64,000 bases of DNA from Altibacter sp. HG106 (GTDB lineage: Bacteria; Bacteroidota; Bacteroidia; Flavobacteriales; Flavobacteriaceae), in the NCBI RefSeq assembly GCF_028561755.1, contig NZ_JAQQTD010000004.1, positions 350,068 to 414,067 of the forward strand. The letters run 5' to 3'. Positions 1 to 7,680 of this stretch are shown here, in pieces. The first letter of the stretch is position 1. Each line of letters begins with the position of its first letter. The position numbers were made by a program, and so were the translations under genes. Under the pieces are notes generated by a model, which was given only the letters and a program-made list of their open reading frames with translations, was not told the origin of the DNA and did no database searches.

Positions 1-809
1 CGTCTGCGGGTGCTCTGCCGTTGACGAAGTGCCGCCGCATTCTCCATAAGCATCTCACTGTCTAATGAGGTAATAACCTGCTGTAACTGGTTAGAAATGG
101 TAAGGTCGTTCTGTATCAGTTCGTTCTCTTTTTGCTGAAGGGATCGCTGTAGTCTGGAATTGGAGCGTTTTGCTTCCGCCACTATATATCGAGTCGCCGC
201 CATCATAGAGTCGAGCGTAACCGATTTCACCGTGGTGGTATCTACACCGCTGTTCTCGTTGAGGTAATCTACATACGATTTTAACACCGAATACTCTCTC
301 CGAGAGAGACGCTCAGGACGTTGAATAAAGTTTTCTACGGAAATACGGCCGATGCGTTCATCCATGTTCTTGAATTCACGAAGAATGTCATCTAGCGGTT
401 TGCTTTCGCCCCGTGTAAGTTGTAGTACCCGAATTTGCTCGATATTATCAAATTTTTGATCCAGCAAAGCATTCACACTGTCTAATTTGACACGTTGTGT
501 CGAATCGGTGACCAGTTGTTGTAAGTCGGTGATCTTTCGGTATAACGAATCTTTTTTGTACTCGTACCGTTGCAGGTCTTCTTCCTCTTGTGTGAGCAAC
601 GCCAGCCGCGAAAAACTATCTGTCTCGTATAAGAGATTGATCAGTGACCCTGTTTCTACCACCTTTCGTTCGTTGGTGTCTTCACTTTCTACATTGAGAT
701 ACGTCGTATATTCCGCATACAGAAAATAACTCACAAAAACTGCGATGGCGGCGAGTAAGAGGTAGCTGAGGATTACCTTGAAGGGAAATTTACGCTTCGG
801 TTTGTTCAT
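1..809 (-). CDS. N-terminal part of a membrane sensor protein, probably a hybrid histidine kinase (cut by the window edge)
   Basis: The minus strand is open from an ATG at 807-809 to the left edge, giving 269 codons with no stop. The protein starts with a basic stretch and one transmembrane segment (about residues 11-31), then a long, charged, helix-rich region with periodic Leu and Glu/Gln that should be extracytoplasmic. No kinase or receiver domain is inside the window. Flavobacterial hybrid sensor kinases often have this kind of N-terminus, so that is my guess. A transport or secretion protein with a long coiled coil cannot be excluded. It is transcribed divergently from the riboswitch-controlled receptor gene to its right. 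Confidence 0.6.
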   Translation of the reverse strand, partial: MNKPKRKFPFKVILSYLLLAAIAVFVSYFLYAEYTTYLNVESEDTNERKVVETGSLINLLYETDSFSRLALLTQEEEDLQRYEYKKDSLYRKITDLQQLVTDSTQRVKLDSVNALLDQKFDNIEQIRVLQLTRGESKPLDDILREFKNMDERIGRISVENFIQRPERLSRREYSVLKSYVDYLNENSGVDTTTVKSVTLDSMMAATRYIVAEAKRSNSRLQRSLQQKENELIQNDLTISNQLQQVITSLDSEMLMENAAALRQRQSTRR

Positions 810-895
810 TGAATTAAAGGTACTAAATATAGCCATACCAAAACGCAGGGAAATTCTTTTTTGGCGTAGGCTATGGCTATCAAAAAAACCTTGCT

Positions 896-903
896 TACTT
901 TTG
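896..903 (+). promoter_or_regulatory. Probable -7 promoter element for the riboswitch transcript
   Basis: TACTTTTG fits the Bacteroidota -7 consensus TAnnTTTG and lies eight bases before the first paired base of the TPP aptamer, which is where a transcript carrying the aptamer should start. I found no TTG at the expected 19-21 base spacing upstream, so the -33 part is weak. Confidence 0.5.
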
Positions 904-910
904 CCGAACA

Positions 911-991
911 TCTCAAAGGGGTGCTATTTCCAAAAGGAAAAGCTGAGATTATACCCGTAGAACCTAGAACAGGTAATGCTGTTTAGGGAGA
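911..991 (+). ncRNA. TPP (THI-box) riboswitch aptamer
   Basis: The order of conserved blocks matches the thiamin pyrophosphate aptamer: GGGGTGC (919-925), a P3 stem TTTCC/GGAAA, the invariant CTGAGA core (943-948), TACCC pairing back to GGGGTG, then AACCT, an internal pairing with AGGTAATGCT, and the terminal TAGGGA. Outer strands TCTC (911-914) and GAGA (988-991) close helix P1. This class binds TPP and normally shuts down thiamin synthesis or uptake genes. Here it sits about 80 bases before the start of a TonB-dependent receptor, which points to thiamin or a precursor as the receptor's substrate. Confidence 0.93.
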
Positions 992-992
992 C

Positions 993-1015
993 TGAAATTA
1001 CATCGCGTAATTTCA
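993..1015 (+). promoter_or_regulatory. Perfect 9-bp hairpin just 3' of the TPP aptamer, possible expression platform
   Basis: TGAAATTAC and GTAATTTCA form a perfect 9-bp stem around the 5-base loop ATCGC, starting two bases after helix P1 ends. It is not followed by a U run, so it is not a plain intrinsic terminator. It may act as part of the switch that controls translation of the receptor gene, whose ATG is 60 bases downstream. The role is inference; the hairpin is seen directly. Confidence 0.55.
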
Positions 1016-1074
1016 TAGAATCAAGTAGTAACCATAGAATAATGGCCCCTTTTATTCGTAATATTTATGTACGA

Positions 1075-3258
1075 ATGAAAACGTTATTTATTACCCTCGG
1101 CCTGGTGCTGAGTAGCAGCGTCTTATGGGCGCAAGACACCGAACAAGCCACCGATTCCACCGAAATTGAAACCCTGGAAGCGGTGTTGCTAAAACACGTG
1201 CGCGTGGATGCCGACTCGCCCGTAACCCACTCTAATCTTTCCGCAGAAGAAATTGATCAACGCAATTTAGGACAGGACATTCCCATTCTGCTCAACTATT
1301 TGCCGTCCGTAACCACTTCGAGTGATGCCGGAGCAGGCGTAGGGTATACCTACATTCGCGTTCGAGGGAGTGATGCATCGCGCGTCAACGTAACCTTAAA
1401 TGGAATACCGTACAACGATGCCGAAAGTCAAGGTACCTTTTGGGTGAACCTGCCCGATTTTGCTTCCTCCATTCAAAATTTGCAATTGCAACGCGGTGTG
1501 GGAACATCTACCAACGGGTCGGGTGCATTTGGTGCCAGCATCAATTTGTTGACTGATGAGATTTCCGAAGAAGCCTATGCCGAAACCTCCCATTCGTACG
1601 GGTCTTTCAACACTAGAAAACACAATGTACAGTTCAGTACCGGTTTGTTAAAGGATCGTTTTGAAGTTTCGGGGCGATTATCTAATATTCAAAGTGACGG
1701 TTATATCGACAGGGCTTCATCCGATCTAAGCAGTTATTTTCTTCAAGCCAGTTATGCCGAAAATAACACCTTATTAAAATTTCTGACATTCGGAGGGCGG
1801 GAAGAAACCTATCAGGCCTACTTCGGAATAGATGCAGAAACCTTAGCCAACGATCGTACTTTTAACCCCGCCGGCTTATACACCGATGCCGATGGCAACA
1901 TTCGTTTTTACGGAAACGAAGTCGACAATTACGCGCAAGATCACTACCAATTGATCTGGAACCAGCGCTTCAACAATCGTTGGAGTAGCAATGTTTCTCT
2001 TAATTATACCTACGGTCGGGGTTATTTCGAGCAATACCGAGAAGACGAGGACTTCGCAACCTACGGATTTGAGCCTATTGTAATTGAAGGAGAAGAAATC
2101 AATACGACCGATCTCATTCGCAGACGCTGGCTCGCGAATAACTTCTACGCGGTTAATGCCAATGTGAACTATACCGATAATAGCGTTGATATCTCTGGAG
2201 GTCTCTTTTTTAGTGACTACGCCGGCGATCATTATGGTGAGGTGATTTGGGCGCGATTTGCTAGCGACAGCGAATTTGGAGATCGCTATTATTTTGGTAC
2301 GGGCGATAAAAGCGAGTTCACTGCTTTTGCCAAGGCAACATGGCGTATCAATGATCAATGGAGTGTTTTTGGAGACCTACAAGGTCGCTTTGTAGATTAC
2401 GAAACCACAGGAACTACCTCAGATCTCATCGAACTGAACGAAAATCAAACCTACACTTTCTTTAATCCGAAAGCGGGTGCCACCTATCGTTGGAACGAGC
2501 AGCATCAGTTGTATCTTTCTTACGGAAGAGCAAATCGAGAACCGAGAAGAAGCGATTTTGAGCAGGATATCTTTACGGCGGAAACCCTCGATGACTTCGA
2601 ATTAGGATGGCGTTTTAATAACAAAAATACACGTGTCAATACCAACATCTATTACATGAATTACCAGAATCAACTCGTGCTTACGGGAGCCATTGATGAC
2701 GTGGGTGCCCCCATCCGTGCCACCAGTGGAAAGAGTTATCGCTTCGGGATTGAAATAGATGCCCAATTACCCATTACGGAAAATCTTTCGGTCATGCCCA
2801 ACATTGCGGTAAGCACCAACAAAAACGTCGATTTTGTAGCTTCTATCGATGGAGAATTGGTCAATTTGGGAAACACTAATATTTCGTATTCTCCTGAAAT
2901 TGTCGCCGGGAATATCATTCAGTATTTACCGCTAGAAAATCTGCAACTGGCGTTGTTATCGAAGTATGTGGGAGAACAATATTTGGGTAATATTGATAGT
3001 GAGACGTCCCTACTGGAAAGCTATTTTGTAAATGATTTTAATATAAATTATACTCTTCGGGATCTCGGATTTATGGAATCAATTACCTTCACTGGGTTGG
3101 TCAACAATTTGTTTAACGTGGAATACGTGCCCAACGGGTATTTCTTTACATTCGACGATGATTTTAGCAACCCGGGCACGGTGACCACCATCGAAGGTGC
3201 CGGTTTTTATCCTGCGGCTACCATCAATTTTCTCTTGGGGGTGACGGCACGTTTTTAG
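1075..3258 (+). CDS. TonB-dependent outer membrane receptor, probable thiamin(-precursor) transporter
   Basis: A 727-residue outer membrane receptor. I start it at the ATG at 1075 because the first 19 residues form a classic signal peptide ending in LWA before Gln. The open frame extends upstream to 976, but that part overlaps the riboswitch. A plug domain occupies roughly residues 45-165 (VRVRGS-like and RGVGTSTNGSGAFGASINLLT stretches), followed by a long beta-barrel ending in a terminal Phe, as outer membrane proteins do. The barrel has many aromatic beta-strands and FNVEY near the end. Substrate is inferred from the TPP riboswitch alone: Bacteroidota are known to have TPP-regulated TonB receptors. 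It meets the next gene tail to tail with a 4-base overlap. Confidence 0.9.
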   Translation: MKTLFITLGLVLSSSVLWAQDTEQATDSTEIETLEAVLLKHVRVDADSPVTHSNLSAEEIDQRNLGQDIPILLNYLPSVTTSSDAGAGVGYTYIRVRGSDASRVNVTLNGIPYNDAESQGTFWVNLPDFASSIQNLQLQRGVGTSTNGSGAFGASINLLTDEISEEAYAETSHSYGSFNTRKHNVQFSTGLLKDRFEVSGRLSNIQSDGYIDRASSDLSSYFLQASYAENNTLLKFLTFGGREETYQAYFGIDAETLANDRTFNPAGLYTDADGNIRFYGNEVDNYAQDHYQLIWNQRFNNRWSSNVSLNYTYGRGYFEQYREDEDFATYGFEPIVIEGEEINTTDLIRRRWLANNFYAVNANVNYTDNSVDISGGLFFSDYAGDHYGEVIWARFASDSEFGDRYYFGTGDKSEFTAFAKATWRINDQWSVFGDLQGRFVDYETTGTTSDLIELNENQTYTFFNPKAGATYRWNEQHQLYLSYGRANREPRRSDFEQDIFTAETLDDFELGWRFNNKNTRVNTNIYYMNYQNQLVLTGAIDDVGAPIRATSGKSYRFGIEIDAQLPITENLSVMPNIAVSTNKNVDFVASIDGELVNLGNTNISYSPEIVAGNIIQYLPLENLQLALLSKYVGEQYLGNIDSETSLLESYFVNDFNINYTLRDLGFMESITFTGLVNNLFNVEYVPNGYFFTFDDDFSNPGTVTTIEGAGFYPAATINFLLGVTARF

Positions 3259-3695
3259 TTGGTGATCACCACATTGTCACCGGCTCGTTGTACACGATAT
3301 GGTTGCATAGGATAGTTAGACGACGGGTCGGTTTGATGCTGGCCCGTCAATAAATCATAGCTATTGTCGTCTCCTTCACAAGGACAGGTAGCGACGACTC
3401 CCGAAACGTTCATGCGCGAGCAGGAACTGGGTGGGTGGTTGGGATCGCTCAATTCAAATGCCGTGTACATATTGGTGTTGACGCAGTAAACAACAACACC
3501 GCGAATACCTTGTTGGGTAACCACCACACTGCTTCCAGGGAAGTTCAGCGGACTGTACTCGGGTAGATTTAAGTTTAAGTTCAAATTGATCACCGGATTG
3601 GTGAGGTTCGGATTATTATCCTGCAACCCATCATCATCTCCTTTACAGGAAACCAAGATGAGCAGGGCGATGAGAAGGTAAAATAACCGTTTCAT
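3255..3695 (-). CDS. Lipoprotein with a degenerate Rieske-like fold
   Basis: A 146-residue lipoprotein, started at the Met that gives MKRLFYLL and the lipobox LVSC (Cys17) rather than at an upstream Met. An Asp/Asn-rich linker follows. The C-terminal half (about residues 55-146) has the spacing of a Rieske domain, with CSRM at 92-95, CPCEGDD at 104-110, a YDLLTGQ segment and a closing YRV...NVVI strand. Both His ligands expected for a [2Fe-2S] Rieske cluster (CxH and CPCHG) are absent, replaced by Arg94 and Glu107. Four Cys remain in this half (71, 92, 104, 106), perhaps as disulfides. It likely sits on the outer face of a membrane and no longer binds a cluster. The fold is my reading of the motifs. 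Confidence 0.75.
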   Translation of the reverse strand: MKRLFYLLIALLILVSCKGDDDGLQDNNPNLTNPVINLNLNLNLPEYSPLNFPGSSVVVTQQGIRGVVVYCVNTNMYTAFELSDPNHPPSSCSRMNVSGVVATCPCEGDDNSYDLLTGQHQTDPSSNYPMQPYRVQRAGDNVVITN

Positions 3696-3753
3696 GAATA
3701 GCAAATTTTTTAGGGTGTGAAGGTACAATTATTTCCAGATTCTTATTTTTTCG

Positions 3754-3761
3754 TATCTTTG
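3754..3761 (+). promoter_or_regulatory. -7 promoter element upstream of greA
   Basis: TATCTTTG matches TAnnTTTG and lies about 58 bases before the chosen greA start. No TTG is placed at the usual -33 distance. Transcription would begin very close to the terminator-like hairpin that follows. Confidence 0.5.
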
Positions 3762-3767
3762 TTTAAC

Positions 3768-3795
3768 AAAATCCCGTCGCGTATGGGATTTTTTG
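3768..3795 (+). terminator. Terminator-like hairpin inside the greA leader (possible attenuator)
   Basis: AAAATCCC (3768-3775) pairs with GGGATTTT (3785-3792) across a 9-base loop, and the 3' arm runs into a six-T stretch. It lies between the -7 element at 3754 and the greA ATG at 3819, so it would fold in the 5' leader of greA. The neighbour on the minus strand is transcribed away from it, so it is not that gene's terminator. Confidence 0.5.
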
Positions 3796-3818
3796 TGTTT
3801 ATATTAAACGATGAAGTT

Positions 3819-4301
3819 ATGAGTAACGTATCTTATTACACTGCAGAAGGATTAAAAAAATTGCGCGCTGAGCTCAATCAGTTGAAAGATGTAGAGCGTC
3901 CCAAGGCCTCTCAGGCTATTGCGGAAGCCAGAGACAAAGGCGATTTAAGTGAAAATGCCGAATACGATGCCGCCAAAGAAGCACAGGGCTTGCTAGAAAT
4001 GCGCATTTCAAAGCTGGAAGAAACCCTGGCCAACGCACGATTAATAGATGAATCACAATTAGACACCTCTAAAGTATTGGTGCATTCTAATGTAAAGATT
4101 AAGAATAAGGCGAATGGAGCGGAAATGAACTATAAACTGGTCGCGCAAAGTGAAGCCGATCTAAAGAGTGGAAAAATATCGGTCGATTCTCCCATCGGAA
4201 AAGGATTGCTGGGAAAAAAGGTAGGTGATGTCGCCGAAATCAAGGTTCCCAATGGAACGGTTCAATTTGAAATTCTCGATATTAGCCGAGGCAACTCTTA
4301 A
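3819..4301 (+). CDS. greA: Transcription elongation factor GreA
   Basis: GreA rescues backtracked RNA polymerase by stimulating cleavage of the nascent transcript. The 160-residue product has the N-terminal coiled coil with the acidic tip motif GDLSENAEYD (Asp42 and Glu45 correspond to the metal-site acids) and the C-terminal FKBP-like domain with SPIGKGLLGKKVGD. I start at ATG 3819 (MSNVSYYT), the normal GreA beginning. The open frame continues upstream to 3717, but that stretch includes the promoter and leader hairpin. It ends four bases before the HIT gene and is probably cotranscribed with it. Confidence 0.96.
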   Translation: MSNVSYYTAEGLKKLRAELNQLKDVERPKASQAIAEARDKGDLSENAEYDAAKEAQGLLEMRISKLEETLANARLIDESQLDTSKVLVHSNVKIKNKANGAEMNYKLVAQSEADLKSGKISVDSPIGKGLLGKKVGDVAEIKVPNGTVQFEILDISRGNS

Positions 4302-4305
4302 AAGT

Positions 4306-4701
4306 ATGGCAACTGTTTTTACCAAAATCATCGAAGGCGAAATTCCGAGTTATAAGATACTCGAAGATGAAAATTTTATCGCCTTCTTAGACATCAATCC
4401 CAATGCAAAAGGACATACCCTGTGTGTTCCTAAAGAAGAAGTAGATAAACTATTTGATCTTGGAGAACATATGTATTTGCAATTGATGCAATTCTCACGT
4501 CGTGTGGCAAAGGCGTTGGAAAAAGCAGTGGAGTGTAAACGGATTGGGATGAGCGTCGTGGGCTTAGAAGTTCCGCATGTTCACGTACATCTTATTCCGA
4601 TCAATGAAATGAAAGACATGACCTTTCAGCACAAAATAACGATGACCGAAGAGGAATTCACAGACCTGGCCGCCACGATCAAACAATATTTACAAGGGTA
4701 A
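4306..4701 (+). CDS. HIT family (histidine triad) nucleotide-binding hydrolase
   Basis: A 131-residue cytoplasmic HIT protein that probably hydrolyses nucleoside phosphoramidates or dinucleoside polyphosphates. The signature HVHVHLIP is at residues 91-98, with the catalytic His in the middle of the triad. The N-terminal FTKIIEGEIPSYKI and FLDINPNAKGHTL segments are typical. Start is the ATG at 4306, four bases after the greA stop. The in-frame extension to 4225 would lie inside greA. The greA-HIT pair is common in Bacteroidota. Confidence 0.93.
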   Translation: MATVFTKIIEGEIPSYKILEDENFIAFLDINPNAKGHTLCVPKEEVDKLFDLGEHMYLQLMQFSRRVAKALEKAVECKRIGMSVVGLEVPHVHVHLIPINEMKDMTFQHKITMTEEEFTDLAATIKQYLQG

Positions 4702-5028
4702 AAGAACGTATACTACAACGCCTATCGCGGCTATGCCAAATAGCACCAGAAGATATGCCCAAGCCGTAAATTGTAGGCCCTCTTTTTGCGGATGAACGCG
4801 CTTTTGTTGATACTCATACGCACGTTCAATCGCATCATCCCAGGATACCGGATAAATCTCGTTGTTACACGTATGGCAATACAGCGTAGCGGCTACCGGC
4901 CCATATCGCTTGCTGAGCCAATTCTGGGAAATGGTTTCTTGCGTAAAAATCAATTCCAACCCTTCTTTTGAATAACATTCCGGACAATGATTATTGAGGG
5001 GCGCTTTATGTAGCATTTCAGGCCTCAT
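4690..5028 (-). CDS. Small membrane protein with an N-terminal zinc ribbon
   Basis: A 112-residue protein of unknown function. Two CxxC pairs (CPEC near residue 15 and CHTC near residue 51) suggest a zinc ribbon in the cytoplasmic N-terminal part. A charged stretch follows, then one C-terminal transmembrane segment (about residues 88-110). Its start overlaps the stop of the histidine kinase by 4 bases, so the two are translationally coupled. Its end overlaps the HIT gene tail by 12 bases. The coupling suggests a role tied to the kinase, but that is inference. Confidence 0.8.
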   Translation of the reverse strand: MRPEMLHKAPLNNHCPECYSKEGLELIFTQETISQNWLSKRYGPVAATLYCHTCNNEIYPVSWDDAIERAYEYQQKRVHPQKEGLQFTAWAYLLVLFGIAAIGVVVYVLLPL

Positions 5029-6200
5029 GTGTTCGCTTGTTGCTTTAAAATGATCTCCATAGTGGTTCCAACGCCTTTCGTGCTTTTTAAAACGTGAATT
5101 TTTCCATTGTGGTATTCTCTAATAATCCGTTTTGCCAGAGAGAGCCCCAGACCCCATCCGCGCTTTTTCGTTGTGAAGCCGGGTTTAAAGACACGTTTCT
5201 GATTTCTTCTCGGAATTCCTTTTCCCGTATCGCTTATTTGAACATGCACATTTTTTCCCTTCGGAAGAATTTCGATGGTAATCTTTCCCTTGCCCCGCAT
5301 AGCATCGATACCGTTCTTGACCAAATTCTCGATGGTCCAGGCGTACAATTGCTGGTTGAGGTCAACCGGAACGGGATGGTCTGGAACCTTCAGCGAAAAT
5401 TCAATCAATTTCGAGCTTCTATTCTTTAGGTAACTATACGCAGATGCCGTTTCAGCGACAATATCGCGACGCGTTAAGGTAGGTACAGAGCCTATTTTAG
5501 AAAACCGCTCGGTAATTGTTTGTAAGCGGTCGATATCCTTTTCTATCTCCATGGTATACTCAGGATTCACCTGTTCAGCCTTCAGCAATTCATTCCACCC
5601 TACCAGAGACGAAAGTGGCGTACCAATTTGATGCGCCGTCTCCTTGGCCATTCCGGCCCATAATTGATTTTGTTCTGAAGATTTAGAGGTGCGATAGAAT
5701 AGGTAGATCGCCAAAAAGAAGAGTAGGATGATAACAATTAAAGCGGCCGGATAGTACTTGAGCTTGTTGATAATAGGAGAGTTTCCGTAGTAGATGGTCT
5801 GCAACAAATCATCCCGAAATCGAATTTCAATAGGTTGATATTCCCGAGAGAATTGTTGCGCCATTTTTTCTCGGAAGGCTCGCAGCCTCTCTTCGGAAAC
5901 TCCCTGTTCATCCAAGTTTCTGGAATCGTATAGATCTTCCTTATGACTGTAGAGGATCATCGGCGTGGTGGTGTTGCTCTGAAGGATTGGCAGTACCATT
6001 TCACTGGTGTTGTCTAAACTCGCCTCATCTACCAAACTCTTCTGAAGTTCTTCTTGAGCAAAAGCCCAAATTTTCATCTTATTACGTTCATTATCCTTTA
6101 GCTGGTTAAAGAAAGCATAGGTATTCCATAAAATCAAACTAATGATACAGAGGGAAGCAAAAATGAAGAACCAACGAATAAAGGCTGTCTTGCTATACAT
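5025..6200 (-). CDS. Membrane sensor histidine kinase (orphan, no adjacent response regulator)
   Basis: A 391-residue two-component kinase. TM1 spans about residues 9-31, a periplasmic sensor about 32-148, and TM2 about 150-170. There is no HAMP domain; TM2 runs nearly straight into the dimerisation helix with the phosphoacceptor His190 in KETAHQIGTPLSSL. The ATPase domain carries an N box (ENLVKNGIDAM), a G1 box (DTGKGIP), an F box (VFKPGFTTK) and a G2 box (GWGLGLSLAKRII). This short HAMP-less type with an HQIGTPLS H box is common in Flavobacteriia. No response regulator lies beside it, so its partner is elsewhere. Confidence 0.93.
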   Translation of the reverse strand: MYSKTAFIRWFFIFASLCIISLILWNTYAFFNQLKDNERNKMKIWAFAQEELQKSLVDEASLDNTSEMVLPILQSNTTTPMILYSHKEDLYDSRNLDEQGVSEERLRAFREKMAQQFSREYQPIEIRFRDDLLQTIYYGNSPIINKLKYYPAALIVIILLFFLAIYLFYRTSKSSEQNQLWAGMAKETAHQIGTPLSSLVGWNELLKAEQVNPEYTMEIEKDIDRLQTITERFSKIGSVPTLTRRDIVAETASAYSYLKNRSSKLIEFSLKVPDHPVPVDLNQQLYAWTIENLVKNGIDAMRGKGKITIEILPKGKNVHVQISDTGKGIPRRNQKRVFKPGFTTKKRGWGLGLSLAKRIIREYHNGKIHVLKSTKGVGTTMEIILKQQANT

Positions 6201-6318
6201 AAAGAAGAATTTCTCGTACCGCTTGTACCGTCAAAGGTAGTATTGCGAGGGTGTTAAATATAAAGCAAATATGTTAATATTATTGCCTTGCCAAATTTTT
6301 AGAAACTAATTGCATTCA

Positions 6319-6326
6319 ATACCTTT
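6319..6326 (+). promoter_or_regulatory. -7-like element close to the flavin reductase start
   Basis: TACCTTTG fits TAnnTTTG and ends eight bases before the ATG at 6334. If used, it would make a leaderless or nearly leaderless transcript. There is no properly spaced TTG upstream. Confidence 0.35.
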
Positions 6327-6333
6327 GCCCACT

Positions 6334-7230
6334 ATGTTATCGGTTGATCCCAAAGAAATTTCTACCAAACAATTACACGGCTACCTTTTAGGTGCGGTGG
6401 CTCCACGCCCTATTTGTTTTGCCAGTACGGTAGACGCATCGGGTCGGGTGAATCTGGCTCCTTACAGCTTTTTCAATGTATTTGGGTCGAACCCGCCGAT
6501 CATGATTTTTTCCCCAGCCAGAAGGGTGCGAGACAATACCACCAAGCATACCTTAGAAAATGTTTTGACCACCAAAGAAGTGGTTATAAATATCGTAAGC
6601 TATGCCATGGTGCAGCAGATGTCTCTTTCTTCTACCGAATATCCACAGGGAGTCAACGAATTTATCAAAGCGGGTTTTACGGAAGCTCCCTCGGAAGTGG
6701 TTGCTCCGCCGCGGGTTGCCGAAGCGCCGGTGCAGTTTGAATGTAAAGTGACCGAAGTGATCGCAACGGGGACTGATGGAGGAGCAGGAAACCTGATTTT
6801 GGCTGAAGTGGTGCGCCTGCATGTTAAGGAGGCTATCTTAGATGACGCAGGAGGGATTGATCCCCAGAAAATAGATACCGTCGCCCGTATGGGAGGAAAT
6901 TGGTATTCCAGAGCGAAAGAAGGCATGTTCGAAGTGCCCAAACCCCTATCTACCTTGGGAATTGGTGTCGATGCCTTGCCCGAGACCATACGCACCAGTG
7001 CGTACCTTACCGGAAATGATCTTGGAATGTTAGGGAATGTAGAAGCGTTGCCGGCAGCGCAGGCTATCTCCACTTTTAAAGAAACCGCTTCGGAAAGCTA
7101 TCAGTACCTGATCACCTCCGGAACGAATAAAGAAGTACATGAAGAGGCGCAGCGATTGTTAGGAGACGGAAAGGTGTCGGAAGCATGGTTACTGCTCATG
7201 GCAGCAATGAAAACGAATCATTCAGAATAA
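6334..7230 (+). CDS. Flavin reductase family / FMN-binding split-barrel protein
   Basis: A 298-residue cytoplasmic protein of the flavin reductase-like family (DIM6/NTAB type). The N-terminal half has the split-barrel signature VAPRPICFASTVDASGRVNLAPYSFFN (about residues 19-45), NPPIMIFSP and the TTKHTLENVLTTKEVVINIV segment that contacts FMN. The last 60 or so residues form a helical extension. I use the ATG at 6334 rather than an in-frame TTG at 6310. The substrate is unknown. A DUF3127 gene follows 12 bases downstream and is probably in the same transcript. Confidence 0.9.
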   Translation: MLSVDPKEISTKQLHGYLLGAVAPRPICFASTVDASGRVNLAPYSFFNVFGSNPPIMIFSPARRVRDNTTKHTLENVLTTKEVVINIVSYAMVQQMSLSSTEYPQGVNEFIKAGFTEAPSEVVAPPRVAEAPVQFECKVTEVIATGTDGGAGNLILAEVVRLHVKEAILDDAGGIDPQKIDTVARMGGNWYSRAKEGMFEVPKPLSTLGIGVDALPETIRTSAYLTGNDLGMLGNVEALPAAQAISTFKETASESYQYLITSGTNKEVHEEAQRLLGDGKVSEAWLLLMAAMKTNHSE

Positions 7231-7242
7231 AATAATAGAACG

Positions 7243-7617
7243 ATGGAAGTACAAGGAAAGATTAAAATGATTGACGAAACCAAAACCTACGGATCCAACG
7301 GATTCCGTAAGCGGGAAGTGGTCGTTACTACCGAAGAACAATATCCACAACATTTGATGATCGAATTTGTGCAGGACAAAACCGATCTGCTCAATAATTT
7401 TCAAGTGGGGCAGCAGGTAAAGATCAGTATTAATTTGCGCGGTAGAGAATGGGTCAATCCCCAGGGCGAAACGAAATATTTCAACTCTATTCAAGGCTGG
7501 CGCATCGAAAACCTGGAAGCAGGTGGAGGTTCTAACATGCCTCCAGTACCACCGGCAGATGCTTTTGAGCCTGTAAACGACTTAAACGAAGACGACCACG
7601 ACGACTTGCCTTTCTAA
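7243..7617 (+). CDS. DUF3127 protein (small OB-fold-like)
   Basis: A 124-residue protein matching the DUF3127 pattern known from Bacteroidota: an N-terminal MEVQGKIKMIDETKTYG and GFRKREVVVTTEEQYPQ strand pair, IEFVQDKTDLLNNFQVGQQV, then NLRGREWVNPQGE and FNSIQGWRIE. The strands resemble an OB fold. The tail is acidic (Asp/Glu-rich ending DDLPF), like the C-terminal tip of single-stranded DNA-binding proteins, but no function is established. A terminator-like hairpin follows directly. Confidence 0.88.
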   Translation: MEVQGKIKMIDETKTYGSNGFRKREVVVTTEEQYPQHLMIEFVQDKTDLLNNFQVGQQVKISINLRGREWVNPQGETKYFNSIQGWRIENLEAGGGSNMPPVPPADAFEPVNDLNEDDHDDLPF

Positions 7618-7636
7618 TGGAAACCCCATAGAATTT

Positions 7637-7669
7637 AAAAGCCTGTCCTTACTTGGGCGGGCTTTTTAT
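7637..7669 (+). terminator. Intrinsic terminator after the DUF3127 gene
   Basis: AAAAGCCTGTCC pairs imperfectly with GGCGGGCTTTT across a short loop and continues into a T run. It lies 20 bases after the stop at 7617 and a few bases before the next gene's ATG at 7681. Confidence 0.7.
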
Positions 7670-7680
7670 ATTTTTACGAC

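Noticed and set aside
976..1074. N-terminal extension of the TonB receptor reading frame
   Set aside because: It overlaps the 3' end of the TPP aptamer and the adjacent hairpin, and the signal peptide begins cleanly at the ATG at 1075.
1876..2358. 160-codon open frame on the minus strand inside the TonB receptor gene
   Set aside because: It has no signal or domain features and lies fully antisense to a well-supported receptor; treated as a shadow frame.
6600..7073. 157-codon minus-strand open frame inside the flavin reductase gene
   Set aside because: Low-complexity Ser/Thr/Pro composition, antisense to a strong family match.
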